A DNA stretch of 64,000 nucleotides, taken from Pseudomonas wadenswilerensis (GTDB lineage: Bacteria > Pseudomonadota > Gammaproteobacteria > Pseudomonadales > Pseudomonadaceae). The stretch's first letter is position 1; each line of letters opens with the position of its first letter. This document shows, in pieces, positions 1 through 11,694 of the stretch. The position numbers and the translations under genes are program-made. The notes beneath the pieces were generated by a model, which was not told where the DNA came from, ran no database searches, and worked only from the letters and a program-made list of their open reading frames with translations. The stretch spans positions 1-64,000 of the forward strand of contig NZ_UIDD01000004.1 in NCBI RefSeq assembly GCF_900497695.1, in the 5' to 3' direction.

Positions 1-979
<979 letters not shown>

Positions 980-1125
980 ATAACACCCAAGCAATTTGCT
1001 GCTCCTAAATAAAGAGCAGGCCAAATTGCGGTAGTGAAGACTGCAAAGCCGAGAATTTGTAACTCACAAACATCACATACCCGATTCGCTGGAGTGTCTA
1101 ACAAGACCTTCTGGCAACAGAATTT

Positions 1126-1241
1126 CTTGACGACCATAGAGCATTGGAACCACCTGATCCCATCCCGAACTCAGTAGTGAAACGATGCATCGCCGATGGT
1201 AGTGTGGGGTTTCCCCATGTGAGAGTAGGTCATCGTCAAGA
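1126..1241 (+). rRNA. rrf: 5S ribosomal RNA
   Basis: A complete 5S rRNA of about 116 bases with the usual pseudomonad sequence. The terminal helix pairs CTTGACGACC with GGTCATCGTCAAG, and the conserved CCCATCCCGAACTCAG loop is intact. It is the last gene of the rRNA operon; no distal tRNA follows. Confidence 0.96.
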
Positions 1242-1250
1242 TTAAATTCC

Positions 1251-1290
1251 GAAACCCCTATCTGCGTATGCAGGTAGGGGTTTTGTCTTT
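1251..1290 (+). terminator. rRNA operon terminator
   Basis: An 11-base-pair stem (AACCCCTATCTG paired with CAGGTAGGGGTT) followed by a T-rich run just downstream of the 5S gene. This is a typical intrinsic terminator ending the rrn transcript. Confidence 0.85.
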
Positions 1291-1319
1291 CTGACATTTT
1301 CCTCTGTGCGCACTGTCCC

Positions 1320-1406
1320 TGTGGGAGCGGCGGTGCGACGCCTCGACTTGCCCCGCGATGCGATGTGGCTGACAGAAGGGTATCGCGGGGCAAGCCCGCT
1401 CCTACA
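1320..1406. repeat. REP pair (REPIN)
   Basis: Two inverted REP arms, GTGGGAGCGG ... CTTGCCCCGCGAT and ATCGCGGGGCAAG ... CCGCTCCTACA, form a long imperfect hairpin. It belongs to the Pseudomonas REP family that recurs elsewhere in the window and lies in the gap between the rRNA operon and the pqi genes. Confidence 0.8.
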
Positions 1407-1447
1407 TCGGTTAGAATAGCGCCCTCGCGTTGACTCAGAAGTTCACT

Positions 1448-2107
1448 ATGTCAGAACCTGCCGACCCCCATCAGCTCGCCGACTTGCCCCTCAATGACCT
1501 GGTGGCCTGTCACGAATGCGACCTGCTGATGCGCAAGCCTGTGCTCAAGCAGGACGAAAAGGCCCACTGCCCGCGCTGTGGCTACGAGCTCTACGCCCAT
1601 CGGCACAATGTGGTCCAGCGCAGCCTGGCCCTGGTGCTGGCAGCCTTGCTGCTCTATGTACCGGCCAACTTCTTGCCGATCATGCAATTGCACCTGCTCG
1701 GCCAAAGCTCCGACGACACCGTCTGGAGTGGCGTGGTCGGGTTGTACAACACCGGTATGCGCGGCGTGGCAGTGGTGGTGTTTCTTTGCAGCATGGCCAT
1801 TCCCTTGCTCAAACTGCTGTGCCAGCTGGCTGTGCTGTTGAGCATTCGCCTGAACATCGGCCGCAGTTACGGTTTGTTGCTCTATCGGATTTATCACCAT
1901 CTACGCGATTGGGGCATGCTCGAGGTCTATTTCATGGGCGTGCTGGTGGCGATGGTCAAGCTGGTCGACCTGGCGGAGCTGAGCCTGGGCCTGGGCCTGG
2001 CCTGCTTTATCAGTTTGTTGTTGGTGCAGGTGTGGCTGGAGGTGGTGATGTCGCCCCACCAGATATGGAGTGCTTTATCGGGGGAAGACCTGCATGCGTG
2101 CGATTGA
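1448..2107 (+). CDS. PqiA/LetA-family inner-membrane protein, first half
   Basis: 219 residues. It opens with a cytoplasmic zinc ribbon (C21xxC24 and C41xxC44, in CHEC and CPRC) and continues with about four hydrophobic helices beginning at residues 60, 105, 130 and 165. The PANFLPIM motif is typical of the PqiA family. These proteins partner an MCE protein (PqiB/LetB) in moving lipids between inner and outer membranes. E. coli LetA is one chain of about 427 residues with two such modules; here each module is its own gene. An in-frame TTG lies 18 bases upstream, but ATG 1448 fits the family better. The next gene begins inside its 3' end, so translation is probably coupled. Confidence 0.85.
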   Translation: MSEPADPHQLADLPLNDLVACHECDLLMRKPVLKQDEKAHCPRCGYELYAHRHNVVQRSLALVLAALLLYVPANFLPIMQLHLLGQSSDDTVWSGVVGLYNTGMRGVAVVVFLCSMAIPLLKLLCQLAVLLSIRLNIGRSYGLLLYRIYHHLRDWGMLEVYFMGVLVAMVKLVDLAELSLGLGLACFISLLLVQVWLEVVMSPHQIWSALSGEDLHACD

Positions 2108-2717
2108 TGCTGGCATTCTGGTTTGTGGCGAGTGCCACGAGCTGAATCGCCAGGAGCCGGACAGTGACGCGCAAACCTGCACCCGCTGTGGCGCAGTGGT
2201 GCACGCACGGCGGCCAAACAGCCTGGTGCGAACCTGGGCGTTGCTGATGACCTCGGCAATCTTGTACATCCCGGCCAATGTGCTGCCGATCATGACCGTC
2301 AGCGCCTTGGGGCAGGGCAGCCCGGACACCATCATGTCCGGCGTCATCACCCTGATGAAGCACGGCATGCTGCCGATCGCTGCGGTGGTGTTCATCGCCA
2401 GTATCCTGGTGCCGACCTTCAAGCTGGTGGGCATTGCCCTGCTGCTTTATTCGGTGCAGCGCCACCAACCGTTGTCGGCGCGGCAACGGATCCTGATGTA
2501 CCGCTTCATCGAGTTCATCGGACGCTGGTCGATGCTGGATATTTTCGTGATCGCCATTTTGGTGGCGGTGGTGAATTTCGGCAGGATCGCCAGTGTCGAA
2601 GCCAATCTGGGCGCCGTCGCCTTCGCCAGTGTGGTGATTCTGACGATGCTCGCTGCAGTAACCTTCGATCCCCGACTGATTTGGGATAACACGGAGTCGG
2701 ATGACGACCATGAGTGA
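2094..2717 (+). CDS. PqiA/LetA-family inner-membrane protein, second half
   Basis: 207 residues with the same plan as the preceding gene: a zinc ribbon (C11, C14, C29, C32) followed by about four transmembrane helices and the PANVLPIM signature. The ATG at 2094 has a GGGGAAG ribosome-binding site and overlaps the end of the upstream gene by 14 bases. An in-frame upstream ATG at 2070 lacks a good site. The two genes together correspond to the two halves of E. coli LetA/PqiA. It overlaps the MCE gene that follows, so the three form one operon. Confidence 0.85.
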   Translation: MRAIDAGILVCGECHELNRQEPDSDAQTCTRCGAVVHARRPNSLVRTWALLMTSAILYIPANVLPIMTVSALGQGSPDTIMSGVITLMKHGMLPIAAVVFIASILVPTFKLVGIALLLYSVQRHQPLSARQRILMYRFIEFIGRWSMLDIFVIAILVAVVNFGRIASVEANLGAVAFASVVILTMLAAVTFDPRLIWDNTESDDDHE

Positions 2718-5010
2718 TTTGCCTACGGCTAAAACCCGCCCAGCTTCGAACTGGTCGGCCATATGGATATTGCCCCTGATCGCCCTGGTGATCGGTGGCT
2801 GGCTTGGCTGGCAGGCCTATCGCGAGTCAGGGGTGAACATCCAGGTCCGCTTTGAAAGCGGTGAAGGTATCGTCGCCAACAAGACCGAAGTGGTCTTCAA
2901 GGGTATGTCGGTCGGTAAGGTGAAAGAGCTGGTACTGGATGCCAAGGGCAGCAATACCGGGGTCATCGCCACCATTGAGATGAACAAGGAAGCCGAGCCG
3001 CACCTGAACACCGGGACGCGCTTCTGGCTGGTCAAGCCGAGCGTCAGCCTGGCCGGGATCACCGGCCTGGAAACCCTGGTCTCAGGCAACTACATTGCCG
3101 TGAGCCCGGGGCAGGGCGAGCCGACCAAGCGCTTCAAGGCGCTGGATGAGGCGCCGCCGTTGTCCGACAGCGAGCCGGGCCTGCACCTGACCCTCAAGGC
3201 TGACCGCCTGGGCTCGCTCAACCGCGACAGCCCGGTGTTCTACAAGCAGATCCAGGTCGGCCGGGTGAAGAGCTATCGCCTGGCCGAAGACCAGGGTACG
3301 GTCGAGATCAAGGTGTTCATCGAGCCGGCCTATGCCGCCCTTGTGCGCAAACATACGCGGTTCTGGAACGCCAGCGGCGTCAGCATCGATGCCGACCTTT
3401 CCGGAGTGAAGGTCCGTAGTGAATCGCTGGCCAGTATTGTCGCCGGCGGCATCGCCTTCGCCACGCCCGAGCACCGCAAGGACAGCCCGCCAACCGATCC
3501 GAACCTGCCGTTCCGCCTGTACGAAGATTTCGATGCGGCCCAGGCCGGTATTCGCGTCAAGGTCAAGCTAAGCGACTTCGAGGGCCTGCAGGCCGGGCGT
3601 ACTCCGGTAATGTACAAAGGTATCCAGGTCGGCTCGCTGAAGACCCTCAAGGTCGATGCCGACCTGGCTAGCGCCATGGCCGAGCTGACCCTCGATCCGC
3701 TGGCCGAAGACTACCTGGTCGACGGCACGCAGTTCTGGGTGGTCAAACCGTCGATCTCCCTGGCCGGTATTACCGGCCTGGAGGCGCTGGTCAAAGGTAA
3801 CTACATCGCCATCCGCCCGGGCGACAAGGGCGCGACACCGCAGCGTGAGTTCGAGGCGCGGGCCAAGGCGCCGCCACTGGACCTCAAGGCACCGGGGCTG
3901 CATCTGGTGCTGTACAGCGACAACCTCGGTTCGCTGGAAGTCGGCAGCCCGATCCTCTACCGTCAGGTCAAGGTCGGTACGGTGCAGAGCTACCAGTTCT
4001 CGAAGAAGAGCAAACGCCTGCTGATCGGCGTGCATATCGAGAAAGAGTACGCCGGCCTGGTCAACGGATCGACGCGCTTCTGGAATGCCAGCGGCATTAC
4101 CCTGAGCGGTGGCCTGTCGGGCATCCAGATCAAGAGTGAATCGCTGCAAAGCCTGATGGCCGGCGGTATTGCCTTCGACACACCGATCCCGAATGTGAAG
4201 CTCAAGCGTCGTATTCCGTTCTTCCTCCTGCATGAAGACCAGGAGGCAGCCAACCGCAGCGGAACCACGGTGACCATCCGTGTCGATCGCGCAGACGGCC
4301 TCAAGGTGGGCACGCCGGTTCGCTTCAAGGGCCTGGATGTCGGCAAGGTCGAGCAGGTCGACCTGACCAAGGATTTGCAGGCGGTGCTGCTCAAGGCGCG
4401 GATCACCGAGGTGCCGGAGCGCATTGCCCGCGAAGGTACACAGTTCTGGGTGGTCAAGCCAGCCCTGGGCATCGTCAAGACTGCCAACCTGGAAACCCTG
4501 GTCACCGGTCAGTACCTGGAAGTGCAGCCGGCCGTGAGAAGCGCAGGGCCACAGCTCAACTTCAATGCATTGCCACAGGCGCCGGACTTCTCCGAGCGCG
4601 AAGCCGGCTTGTCGCTGGTGCTCAGTGCTGCTCGGCGGGGTTCGATCAAGCCGGGCGTGCCAGTGACCTACCGCGAGATTCCGGTGGGCAAGGTTACCGG
4701 TTTCGAGTTGGGGCAGACGGCGGATCGGGTGTTGATCCACATCCTCATCGAGCCCAGGTACGCAGCGCTGGTACGTAGTGGAAGCCGTTTCTGGAACAGC
4801 AGCGGCTTTGGCTTCGACATCGGCCTGTTCAAGGGCGCTACGGTACGAACCGAGTCGCTGGAGACCCTGATCGAGGGCGGTATTGCCTTCGCAACGCCGG
4901 ACGGCGAGAAGATCGGTAACCCGGCCCGTCCGCAGCAGACCTTTGCCCTGTTCGACAAGGCCGAGGATGAATGGCTGCAGTGGGCACCGAAGATTCAGAT
5001 TGGTAAGTAA
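2701..5010 (+). CDS. LetB/PqiB-like MCE-domain protein
   Basis: 769 residues. One N-terminal membrane anchor (about residues 19-40) is followed by six consecutive MCE domains, each recognisable by a G-h-x-V pattern and a YKGhxVGxV-like turn. E. coli PqiB has three MCE domains and LetB (YebT) has seven, so this protein is LetB-like in architecture. Such proteins stack MCE rings into a periplasm-spanning tube for lipid traffic between the membranes. The start overlaps the preceding gene by 17 bases; ATG 2701 sits just after a CGGAG site, and an alternative ATG lies at 2710. No pqiC-like lipoprotein gene follows. Confidence 0.88.
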   Translation: MTTMSDLPTAKTRPASNWSAIWILPLIALVIGGWLGWQAYRESGVNIQVRFESGEGIVANKTEVVFKGMSVGKVKELVLDAKGSNTGVIATIEMNKEAEPHLNTGTRFWLVKPSVSLAGITGLETLVSGNYIAVSPGQGEPTKRFKALDEAPPLSDSEPGLHLTLKADRLGSLNRDSPVFYKQIQVGRVKSYRLAEDQGTVEIKVFIEPAYAALVRKHTRFWNASGVSIDADLSGVKVRSESLASIVAGGIAFATPEHRKDSPPTDPNLPFRLYEDFDAAQAGIRVKVKLSDFEGLQAGRTPVMYKGIQVGSLKTLKVDADLASAMAELTLDPLAEDYLVDGTQFWVVKPSISLAGITGLEALVKGNYIAIRPGDKGATPQREFEARAKAPPLDLKAPGLHLVLYSDNLGSLEVGSPILYRQVKVGTVQSYQFSKKSKRLLIGVHIEKEYAGLVNGSTRFWNASGITLSGGLSGIQIKSESLQSLMAGGIAFDTPIPNVKLKRRIPFFLLHEDQEAANRSGTTVTIRVDRADGLKVGTPVRFKGLDVGKVEQVDLTKDLQAVLLKARITEVPERIAREGTQFWVVKPALGIVKTANLETLVTGQYLEVQPAVRSAGPQLNFNALPQAPDFSEREAGLSLVLSAARRGSIKPGVPVTYREIPVGKVTGFELGQTADRVLIHILIEPRYAALVRSGSRFWNSSGFGFDIGLFKGATVRTESLETLIEGGIAFATPDGEKIGNPARPQQTFALFDKAEDEWLQWAPKIQIGK

Positions 5011-5040
5011 CAAACACCCCGGGCTGCATTGCAGCCCATT

Positions 5041-5145
5041 GTGGGAGCTGGCTTGCCAGCGATGAGGCCGGTCCAGGCTACCCATCTGGTGTTGCCTGGG
5101 CTGCGACCGCTTTGCGGTCGATCGCTGGCAAGCCAGCTCCCACAG
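5041..5145. repeat. REP pair (REPIN)
   Basis: Inverted arms GTGGGAGCTGGCTTGCCAGC and its complement enclose a short loop region that itself contains the small palindrome GACCGCTTTGCGGTC. It is the same family as the tandem array at 61.6-62.6 kb. It lies between the convergent MCE and rpsT genes. Confidence 0.85.
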
Positions 5146-5176
5146 GGTTAAAGGTCAATCTCAGGAATCACAGGCA

Positions 5177-5206
5177 ATAAAAAACCGACCCTAGGGTCGG
5201 TTTTTC
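5177..5206 (-). terminator. rpsT terminator (possibly bidirectional)
   Basis: Perfect stem AACCGACCC / GGGTCGGTT flanked by A and T runs on both sides. It lies 15 bases past the rpsT stop and could also stop transcripts arriving from the MCE gene. Confidence 0.85.
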
Positions 5207-5220
5207 AACAAGCATGTCGC

Positions 5221-5499
5221 TTAGGCAGCTGCAGCTTCTTTCAGCGCCTTGATGTGGCCATTCAGACGGCCTTTATGGCGAGCAGCCTTGTTCTTGTGGA
5301 TGATACCTTTATCGGCCATACGGTCGATAACTGGAACAGCCAGAGTGTAAGCAGCTTGCGCTTTTTCGGCGTCTTTTGCGTCGATGGCTTTAACTACATT
5401 CTTGATGTAGGTACGAACCATGGAACGCAGGCTGGCGTTGTGGCTGCGACGCTTCTCAGCCTGTTTTGCACGTTTTTTGGCGGAAGGTGAGTTGGCCAC
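5221..5499 (-). CDS. rpsT: 30S ribosomal protein S20
   Basis: 92 residues, very basic, starting [18 protein letters not shown], the classic S20 N-terminus, with Ala/Lys-rich helices throughout. It binds 16S rRNA early in assembly of the small ribosomal subunit. It stands alone and is divergent from murJ, the usual arrangement in gammaproteobacteria. In E. coli rpsT is autoregulated; nothing in this sequence shows that directly. Confidence 0.97.
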   Translation of the reverse strand: MANSPSAKKRAKQAEKRRSHNASLRSMVRTYIKNVVKAIDAKDAEKAQAAYTLAVPVIDRMADKGIIHKNKAARHKGRLNGHIKALKEAAAA

Positions 5500-5750
5500 C
5501 GTCGAGCTCCTCGAAAGACTTGGTAAATAGCAAACAAAATAGGCCGCGAATCATGCCGATGAGTTGATCGGTTGTCAAGGGCACTTGCATGGTTCCGCTG
5601 AGTGGTCGTTCTGTACAAGGGAGTGATTCCCTTCTGCGGCACGACCTGTAAACTCGGGAGCTTTTGCTCTGCTTGCGTTGCGGCGCGGAGTATCGCACAA
5701 CTGGGCGCGTTGCGGCACAGCCCTTTATCCTCAGGCGTGAAAAACTTTCG

Positions 5751-7289
5751 ATGAATCTTCTTAAATCCCTGGCCGCGGTCAGCTCCATCACCATGATCTC
5801 GCGGGTGCTGGGCTTTGTCCGTGACACCATCCTGGCACGGGTGTTCGGCGCAGGCGTGGCCACCGACGCCTTCTTCATTGCCTTCAAACTGCCCAACCTG
5901 CTGCGGCGCATCTTTGCCGAAGGCGCGTTTTCCCAGGCGTTCGTGCCGATCCTGGCCGAATACAAGACCCAGCAAGGCGAGGAGGCGACCCGTACCTTCA
6001 TTGCCTACGTCAGCGGCCTGCTGACCCTGGTGCTGGCCCTGGTCACTGCCCTGGGGATCCTTGCCGCGCCCTGGGTGGTGTGGGTAACGGCGCCGGGCTT
6101 TGTCGACAGCGCCGAGAAATACCAGCTGACCACCGACCTGCTGCGGGTGACCTTTCCTTATATATTGCTGATCTCGCTGTCCTCGCTGGCCGGGGCCATC
6201 CTCAATACCTGGAACCGTTTTTCGGTGCCGGCCTTCGTGCCGACCCTGCTCAACGTGGCGATGATCGGCTTTACCCTGTTCCTCACGCCGTACTTCGATC
6301 CGCCGATCATGGCCCTGGCCTGGGGCGTGCTGGCCGGTGGCCTGGCGCAATTGCTGTACCAGCTGCCACACCTGAAGAAGATCGGCATGCTTGTGCTGCC
6401 GCGCCTTAACCTGCGCGATACCGGCGTGTGGCGGGTGCTCAAGCAGATGCTGCCGGCGATCCTCGGGGTGTCGGTCAGCCAGATCTCGCTGATCATCAAC
6501 ACCATTTTCGCCTCGTTCCTGGTGGCGGGCTCGGTGTCGTGGATGTACTACGCCGATCGCCTGATGGAACTGCCGTCCGGTGTGCTTGGCGTGGCCCTGG
6601 GCACCATCCTGCTGCCCACCCTGGCCAAGACTTACGCCAACCGTGACCGCCACGAGTATTCGCGAATCCTCGACTGGGGCCTGCGCCTGTGCTTCTTGCT
6701 GGTGCTGCCGTGCACCCTGGCCATGGCCATCCTCGCCGAGCCGCTGACCGTGGCGTTGTTCCAGTACGGTAAATTCAGCGCCTTTGATGCGGCGATGACC
6801 CAGCGTGCCCTGATCGCTTACTCGGTCGGCCTGCTGGCAATTATTCTGGTCAAGGTGCTGGCACCGGGCTTCTATGCCCAACAGAACATCCGTACCCCGG
6901 TGAAGATCGCCATCTTCACCCTGGTCTGTACCCAGTTGTTCAACCTGGTCTTCATTACCCACCTGCAGCACGCCGGCCTGGCCCTGGCCATCAGCCTGGG
7001 CGCCTGCCTGAATGCTGGTCTTTTGTACTGGAAGCTGCGTCAGCAGCAGTTGTTCCAGCCGCAGCCGGGCTGGGCCAAGTTCCTCGCCAAGCTGGTGGTG
7101 GCGGTATTGCTGATGTCGGCGGTATTGCTGGTGGGCATGCACTACATGCCGGCCTGGGCCGAAGGGCAGATGCTCGAGCGCTTCCTGCGCCTGGGTGCGC
7201 TGATCCTGGCCGGGGTCGTGACCTATTTCGGCTGTCTGGTGCTGTTTGGTTTTCGCCCGCGTGACTTCGCCCGCAAGGCGTTGCATTAA
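5751..7289 (+). CDS. murJ: Lipid II flippase MurJ
   Basis: 512 residues with about 14 transmembrane helices and the MurJ/MviN N-terminus ([20 protein letters not shown]). It moves lipid II across the inner membrane for peptidoglycan synthesis. The conserved Arg in the SRVLGFVRD segment, part of the central cavity in studied MurJ proteins, is present. The reading frame is open further upstream, but ATG 5751 gives the normal family start. It is divergent from rpsT and upstream of ribF, as in other pseudomonads. Confidence 0.95.
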   Translation: MNLLKSLAAVSSITMISRVLGFVRDTILARVFGAGVATDAFFIAFKLPNLLRRIFAEGAFSQAFVPILAEYKTQQGEEATRTFIAYVSGLLTLVLALVTALGILAAPWVVWVTAPGFVDSAEKYQLTTDLLRVTFPYILLISLSSLAGAILNTWNRFSVPAFVPTLLNVAMIGFTLFLTPYFDPPIMALAWGVLAGGLAQLLYQLPHLKKIGMLVLPRLNLRDTGVWRVLKQMLPAILGVSVSQISLIINTIFASFLVAGSVSWMYYADRLMELPSGVLGVALGTILLPTLAKTYANRDRHEYSRILDWGLRLCFLLVLPCTLAMAILAEPLTVALFQYGKFSAFDAAMTQRALIAYSVGLLAIILVKVLAPGFYAQQNIRTPVKIAIFTLVCTQLFNLVFITHLQHAGLALAISLGACLNAGLLYWKLRQQQLFQPQPGWAKFLAKLVVAVLLMSAVLLVGMHYMPAWAEGQMLERFLRLGALILAGVVTYFGCLVLFGFRPRDFARKALH

Positions 7290-7407
7290 GGCCTGACGAC
7301 GGTCAGACGTCGGTTTTACACATTCCACGCCACGGGGTGACGCTGCTGCCTGTCGTCAACGCCCGGGTGTGGTTATAATCGACCACTTTATGAGCAAGAA
7401 GCGCGTT

Positions 7408-8358
7408 ATGCAGCTGGTTCGAGGCCTCCACAACCTGCGCCCCCAGCACCGGGGCTGTGTCGCCACTATTGGCAACTTCGACGGTGTTCACCGCGGCCAC
7501 CAGGCAATCCTGGCGCGCTTGCGTGAGCGAGCGGACGAGTTGGGCGTGCCCAGCTGCGTGGTGATTTTCGAGCCACAGCCGCGTGAGTACTTTGCCCCCG
7601 ACACCGCGCCCGCGCGCCTGGCCCGCCTGCGCGACAAGGTCGCCCTGCTGGCCGCCGCAGGCGTCGACCGGGTGCTGTGCCTGGCGTTCAACCAGCGCCT
7701 GAGCAAGCTCAGCGCCGCCGAATTCGTCGACACCATCCTGGTCGACGGCCTGGGCGTCAAGCACCTGGAAGTGGGCGACGATTTCCGCTTCGGCTGCGAC
7801 CGGGTCGGTGATTTCGACTTCCTCGAGCAAGCCGGCATCCTCCAGGGCTTTACCGTCGAGGAAGCGCAAACCGTCGAGCTCGACGGCCTGCGGGTCAGCA
7901 GCACGCAAGTGCGCGATGCCCTGGCCAGTGCCGACTTCGCCCTGGCCGAGCGCCTGCTGGGCCGGCCGTTCCGCATCCGCGGGCGCGTGCTGCACGGGCA
8001 GAAGCTGGCGCGCCAGCTGGGTACCCCGACGGCCAACATCCAGCTCAAGCGCCATCGCGTACCGCTCACCGGTGTCTACCTGGTCAGCGTCGAAGTCGAT
8101 GGCAAGAACTGGCCGGGTGTCGCCAACATCGGCGTACGGCCAACCGTTTCAGGTGATGGCAAAGCCCACCTGGAAGTACATCTTCTGGATTTTGCCGGCG
8201 ATCTCTATGGCCGGCGTCTGACGGTGGAATTCCACCACAAGCTGCGTGAAGAGCAGCGATTCGCCTCCCTGGAGGCGCTGAAGTCGGCGATCGATGCGGA
8301 TATCGCCGCCGCACGTGCCCATTGGCACGGTCAACCGCTAACGAAGAGCCTGAAATGA
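7408..8358 (+). CDS. ribF: Bifunctional riboflavin kinase / FAD synthetase
   Basis: 316 residues. The N-terminal nucleotidyltransferase domain has the [12 protein letters not shown] motif (residues about 21-32), and the C-terminal riboflavin kinase domain has GTPTANI and a conserved NIGVRPT. The enzyme converts riboflavin to FMN and then FAD. Two further in-frame ATG or GTG codons lie upstream (7369, 7390), but [12 protein letters not shown] is the usual Pseudomonas start. Its TGA overlaps the ileS start codon (ATGA), so the two are translationally coupled. Confidence 0.95.
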   Translation: MQLVRGLHNLRPQHRGCVATIGNFDGVHRGHQAILARLRERADELGVPSCVVIFEPQPREYFAPDTAPARLARLRDKVALLAAAGVDRVLCLAFNQRLSKLSAAEFVDTILVDGLGVKHLEVGDDFRFGCDRVGDFDFLEQAGILQGFTVEEAQTVELDGLRVSSTQVRDALASADFALAERLLGRPFRIRGRVLHGQKLARQLGTPTANIQLKRHRVPLTGVYLVSVEVDGKNWPGVANIGVRPTVSGDGKAHLEVHLLDFAGDLYGRRLTVEFHHKLREEQRFASLEALKSAIDADIAAARAHWHGQPLTKSLK

Positions 8359-11186
8359 CCGACTATAAAGCCACGCTAAACCTTCCGGACACCGCCTTCC
8401 CGATGAAGGCCGGCCTGCCACAGCGCGAACCGCAGATCCTGCAGCGTTGGGACAGCATTGGCCTGTACCAGAAGCTGCGCGAAATTGGCAAGGATCGTCC
8501 GAAGTTCGTGCTGCACGACGGCCCGCCCTACGCCAACGGCAAGATCCACATCGGTCATGCGCTGAACAAGATTCTCAAGGACATGATTGTCCGCTCCAAG
8601 ACCCTGTCCGGTTTCGACGCCCCGTACGTCCCGGGCTGGGACTGCCACGGCCTGCCGATCGAGCACAAGGTTGAAGTGACCCATGGTAAGCACCTGAGCG
8701 CCGACCAGACCCGCGAGCTGTGCCGTGCCTATGCCGCCGAGCAGATCGAAGGGCAGAAGACCGAGTTCATCCGCCTGGGCGTGCTGGGCGACTGGGACAA
8801 CCCGTACAAGACCATGAACTTTGCCAACGAAGCCGGTGAAATCCGCGCGCTGGCCGAAATGGTCAAGCACGGCTTCGTGTTCAAGGGCCTCAAGCCGGTC
8901 AACTGGTGTTTCGATTGCGGTTCGGCCCTGGCCGAAGCCGAGGTCGAGTACGCCGACAAGAAATCGCAGACCATCGACGTCGCCTTCCCGGTGGTCGAAG
9001 ACGCCAAGCTGGCCGCCGCTTTCGGCCTGGCGTCGCTGGCAAAACCTGCCTCGATCGTGATCTGGACCACCACGCCGTGGACCATCCCGGCCAACCAGGC
9101 GCTGAACGTCCACCCGGAGTTCAACTACGCCCTGGTCGATACCGGCGACAAGCTGCTGGTGCTGGCTGAAGAACTGGTCGAATCGTGCCTGAAGCGTTAT
9201 TCGCTGGAAGGTTCGGTAATCGCCACCGCGCCAGGCTCGGCCCTGGAGCTGATCAACTTCCGTCACCCGTTCTACGATCGTCTGTCGCCGGTGTACTTGG
9301 CCGACTACGTCGAGCTGGGCGCCGGTACCGGTGTGGTTCACTCCTCGCCAGCCTATGGTGAAGACGACTTCGTCACCTGCAAGCGCTACGGCATGGTCAA
9401 CGACGACATCCTCACCCCGGTGCAGAGCAACGGTGTGTACGTGCCGTCGCTGGAATTCTTCGGCGGCCAGTTCATCTGGAAAGCCAACCCGGCCATCGTC
9501 GAAAAACTTTCGGAAGTCGGTGCGCTGATGCACACCGAAACCATCAGCCACAGCTACATGCACTGCTGGCGCCACAAGACCCCGTTGATCTATCGCGCCA
9601 CTGCGCAATGGTTCGTCGGCATGGACAAGCAGCCCGACAACGGCGAGACCCTGCGCGAGCGTGCGGTCAAGGCCATCGAAGAGACCAAGTTCGTCCCGGC
9701 CTGGGGCCAGGCGCGCCTGCACTCGATGATCGCCAACCGCCCGGACTGGTGCATCTCGCGTCAGCGTAACTGGGGTGTACCGATCCCGTTCTTCCTCGAC
9801 AAGCAAACCGGCGAGCTGCACCCGCGCACCGTCGAGCTGATGGAAGAAGTGGCCAAGCGCGTCGAGAAAGAAGGCATCGAAGCCTGGTTCAAGCTCGACG
9901 CCGCCGAGCTGCTCGGTGACGAGGCCGGCCAGTACGACAAGATCGCCGACACCCTCGACGTCTGGTTCGACTCCGGCACCACCCACTGGCACGTGCTGCG
10001 TGGCTCGCACAGCATCGGCCACGAAACCGGCCCGCGCGCCGACCTGTACCTGGAAGGTTCCGACCAGCACCGCGGCTGGTTCCATTCCTCGCTGCTGACC
10101 GGCTGCGCCATCGACAACCACGCGCCATACCGCGAGCTGCTGACTCACGGCTTCACCGTCGACGAAAACGGCCGCAAGATGTCCAAGTCGCTGGGTAACA
10201 CCATCGAGCCGCAGAAGGTCAACGACACCCTGGGTGCCGACATCCTGCGCCTGTGGGTTTCGGCCACCGACTACTCCGGCGAAATGGCGGTTTCCGAGCA
10301 GATCCTGCAGCGCAGCGCCGACGCCTACCGGCGTATCCGCAACACCGCGCGCTTCCTGCTCTCCAACCTGTCCGGCTTCGACCCGGCCCGCGACCTGCTG
10401 CCGGCCGAAGACATGCTGGCGCTGGACCGCTGGGCGGTCGACCGTACCCTGCTGCTGCAGCGCGAGCTGGAAGAGCACTACGGCGAATACCGCTTCTGGA
10501 ACGTCTACTCGAAGATCCACAACTTCTGCGTGCAGGAGCTGGGCGGCTTCTACCTGGACATCATCAAGGACCGTCAGTACACCACGGGTGCCAACAGTGT
10601 TGCCCGTCGTTCCTGCCAGACCGCGCTGTACCACATCAGCGAAGCGCTGGTGCGCTGGATCGCGCCGATCCTGGCGTTCACCGCCGACGAGCTGTGGCAG
10701 TACCTGCCGGGCGAGCGCAACGAATCGGTCATGCTCAACACCTGGTACGAAGGCCTGAGCGAGTTGCCGGAAGGCTTCGAACTGGGTCGCGCCTACTGGG
10801 ACCGCGTGATGGCCGCCAAGACTGCGGTCAACAAGGAACTGGAAAACCAGCGTGCGGCCAAGGCCATCGGTGGCAACCTGCAAGCCGAAGTCACCCTGTT
10901 CGCCGACGACGCCCTGAGCGCCGACCTGAACAAGCTGGGCGACGAGCTGCGCTTCGTGCTGATCACCTCGGCGGCCAGCGTTGCGCCGTTCGCCCAGGCT
11001 CCAGCCGATGCGGTCGAGACCGAAGTGCCTGGCCTCAAGCTGAAAGTGGTCAAGTCCGGCCATGCCAAGTGCGGCCGTTGCTGGCACTTCCGCGCAGACG
11101 TGGGCTCGAACCCCGAGCACCCGGAAATCTGCGCCCGTTGCGCCGACAACATCGGCGGCAAAGGCGAGGTGCGCCACTATGCCTAA
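8355..11186 (+). CDS. ileS: Isoleucyl-tRNA synthetase
   Basis: 943 residues, full length. Class I signatures are [12 protein letters not shown] (HIGH at 65-68) and KMSKS (608-612). The large editing domain lies between them and the C-terminus carries the CGRCWH ... CARC zinc site near residues 905-925. It charges tRNA-Ile and edits Val-tRNA. The zinc-containing form is the normal bacterial ileS1 type rather than the mupirocin-resistant type. It overlaps ribF by 4 bases and lspA by 8 bases. Confidence 0.97.
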   Translation: MTDYKATLNLPDTAFPMKAGLPQREPQILQRWDSIGLYQKLREIGKDRPKFVLHDGPPYANGKIHIGHALNKILKDMIVRSKTLSGFDAPYVPGWDCHGLPIEHKVEVTHGKHLSADQTRELCRAYAAEQIEGQKTEFIRLGVLGDWDNPYKTMNFANEAGEIRALAEMVKHGFVFKGLKPVNWCFDCGSALAEAEVEYADKKSQTIDVAFPVVEDAKLAAAFGLASLAKPASIVIWTTTPWTIPANQALNVHPEFNYALVDTGDKLLVLAEELVESCLKRYSLEGSVIATAPGSALELINFRHPFYDRLSPVYLADYVELGAGTGVVHSSPAYGEDDFVTCKRYGMVNDDILTPVQSNGVYVPSLEFFGGQFIWKANPAIVEKLSEVGALMHTETISHSYMHCWRHKTPLIYRATAQWFVGMDKQPDNGETLRERAVKAIEETKFVPAWGQARLHSMIANRPDWCISRQRNWGVPIPFFLDKQTGELHPRTVELMEEVAKRVEKEGIEAWFKLDAAELLGDEAGQYDKIADTLDVWFDSGTTHWHVLRGSHSIGHETGPRADLYLEGSDQHRGWFHSSLLTGCAIDNHAPYRELLTHGFTVDENGRKMSKSLGNTIEPQKVNDTLGADILRLWVSATDYSGEMAVSEQILQRSADAYRRIRNTARFLLSNLSGFDPARDLLPAEDMLALDRWAVDRTLLLQRELEEHYGEYRFWNVYSKIHNFCVQELGGFYLDIIKDRQYTTGANSVARRSCQTALYHISEALVRWIAPILAFTADELWQYLPGERNESVMLNTWYEGLSELPEGFELGRAYWDRVMAAKTAVNKELENQRAAKAIGGNLQAEVTLFADDALSADLNKLGDELRFVLITSAASVAPFAQAPADAVETEVPGLKLKVVKSGHAKCGRCWHFRADVGSNPEHPEICARCADNIGGKGEVRHYA

Positions 11187-11694
11187 CCCTGGTGTGGGGC
11201 GCTTCGGGCGCCTCAGCTGGCTGTGGCTGAGCGTGCTGGTCCTGGTCCTCGACCAGGCCAGCAAGTTCTACTTCGAGGGCGCGCTGAGCCTGTACCAGCA
11301 GATCGTGGTCATCCCTGACTACTTCAGCTGGACCCTGGCCTACAACACCGGTGCTGCCTTCAGCTTCCTGGCTGACAGCTCCGGCTGGCAGCGCTGGCTG
11401 TTCGCCCTGATCGCCGTGGTGGTCAGCGCCGTGCTGGTGGTCTGGCTCAAGCGCCTGGGGCGCAGCGAGACCTGGCTGGCCGTCGCGCTGGCGCTGGTGC
11501 TCGGCGGCGCGCTGGGCAACCTGTACGACCGCATCGTGCTTGGCCACGTGGTCGACTTCATCCTCGTGCACTGGCAGAACCGCTGGTACTTCCCGGCCTT
11601 CAACCTGGCCGACAGCGCCATTACCGTCGGTGCGGTGATGCTGGCGCTGGACATGTTCAAGAGCAAAAAGTCCGGAGAGCCCGTCCATGACTGA
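11179..11694 (+). CDS. lspA: Lipoprotein signal peptidase (signal peptidase II)
   Basis: 171 residues with four transmembrane helices. The two catalytic aspartates lie in the conserved GNLYDR and FNLADSAI motifs, and the DQASK and [10 protein letters not shown] motifs are also present. It cleaves the signal peptide of diacylated prolipoproteins in the inner membrane; several predicted lipoproteins in this window are its likely substrates. The start lies inside the ileS end and its stop overlaps the fkpB start. Confidence 0.96.
   Translation: MPNPGVGRFGRLSWLWLSVLVLVLDQASKFYFEGALSLYQQIVVIPDYFSWTLAYNTGAAFSFLADSSGWQRWLFALIAVVVSAVLVVWLKRLGRSETWLAVALALVLGGALGNLYDRIVLGHVVDFILVHWQNRWYFPAFNLADSAITVGAVMLALDMFKSKKSGEPVHD

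Noticed and set aside
8376-11264. A 962-codon open frame antisense to ileS, and similar long antisense frames under murJ, clpB, the MCE gene and ndh
   Set aside because: High GC at third codon positions produces long open frames on the opposite strand. The sense frames carry full family motifs and the antisense translations show none.
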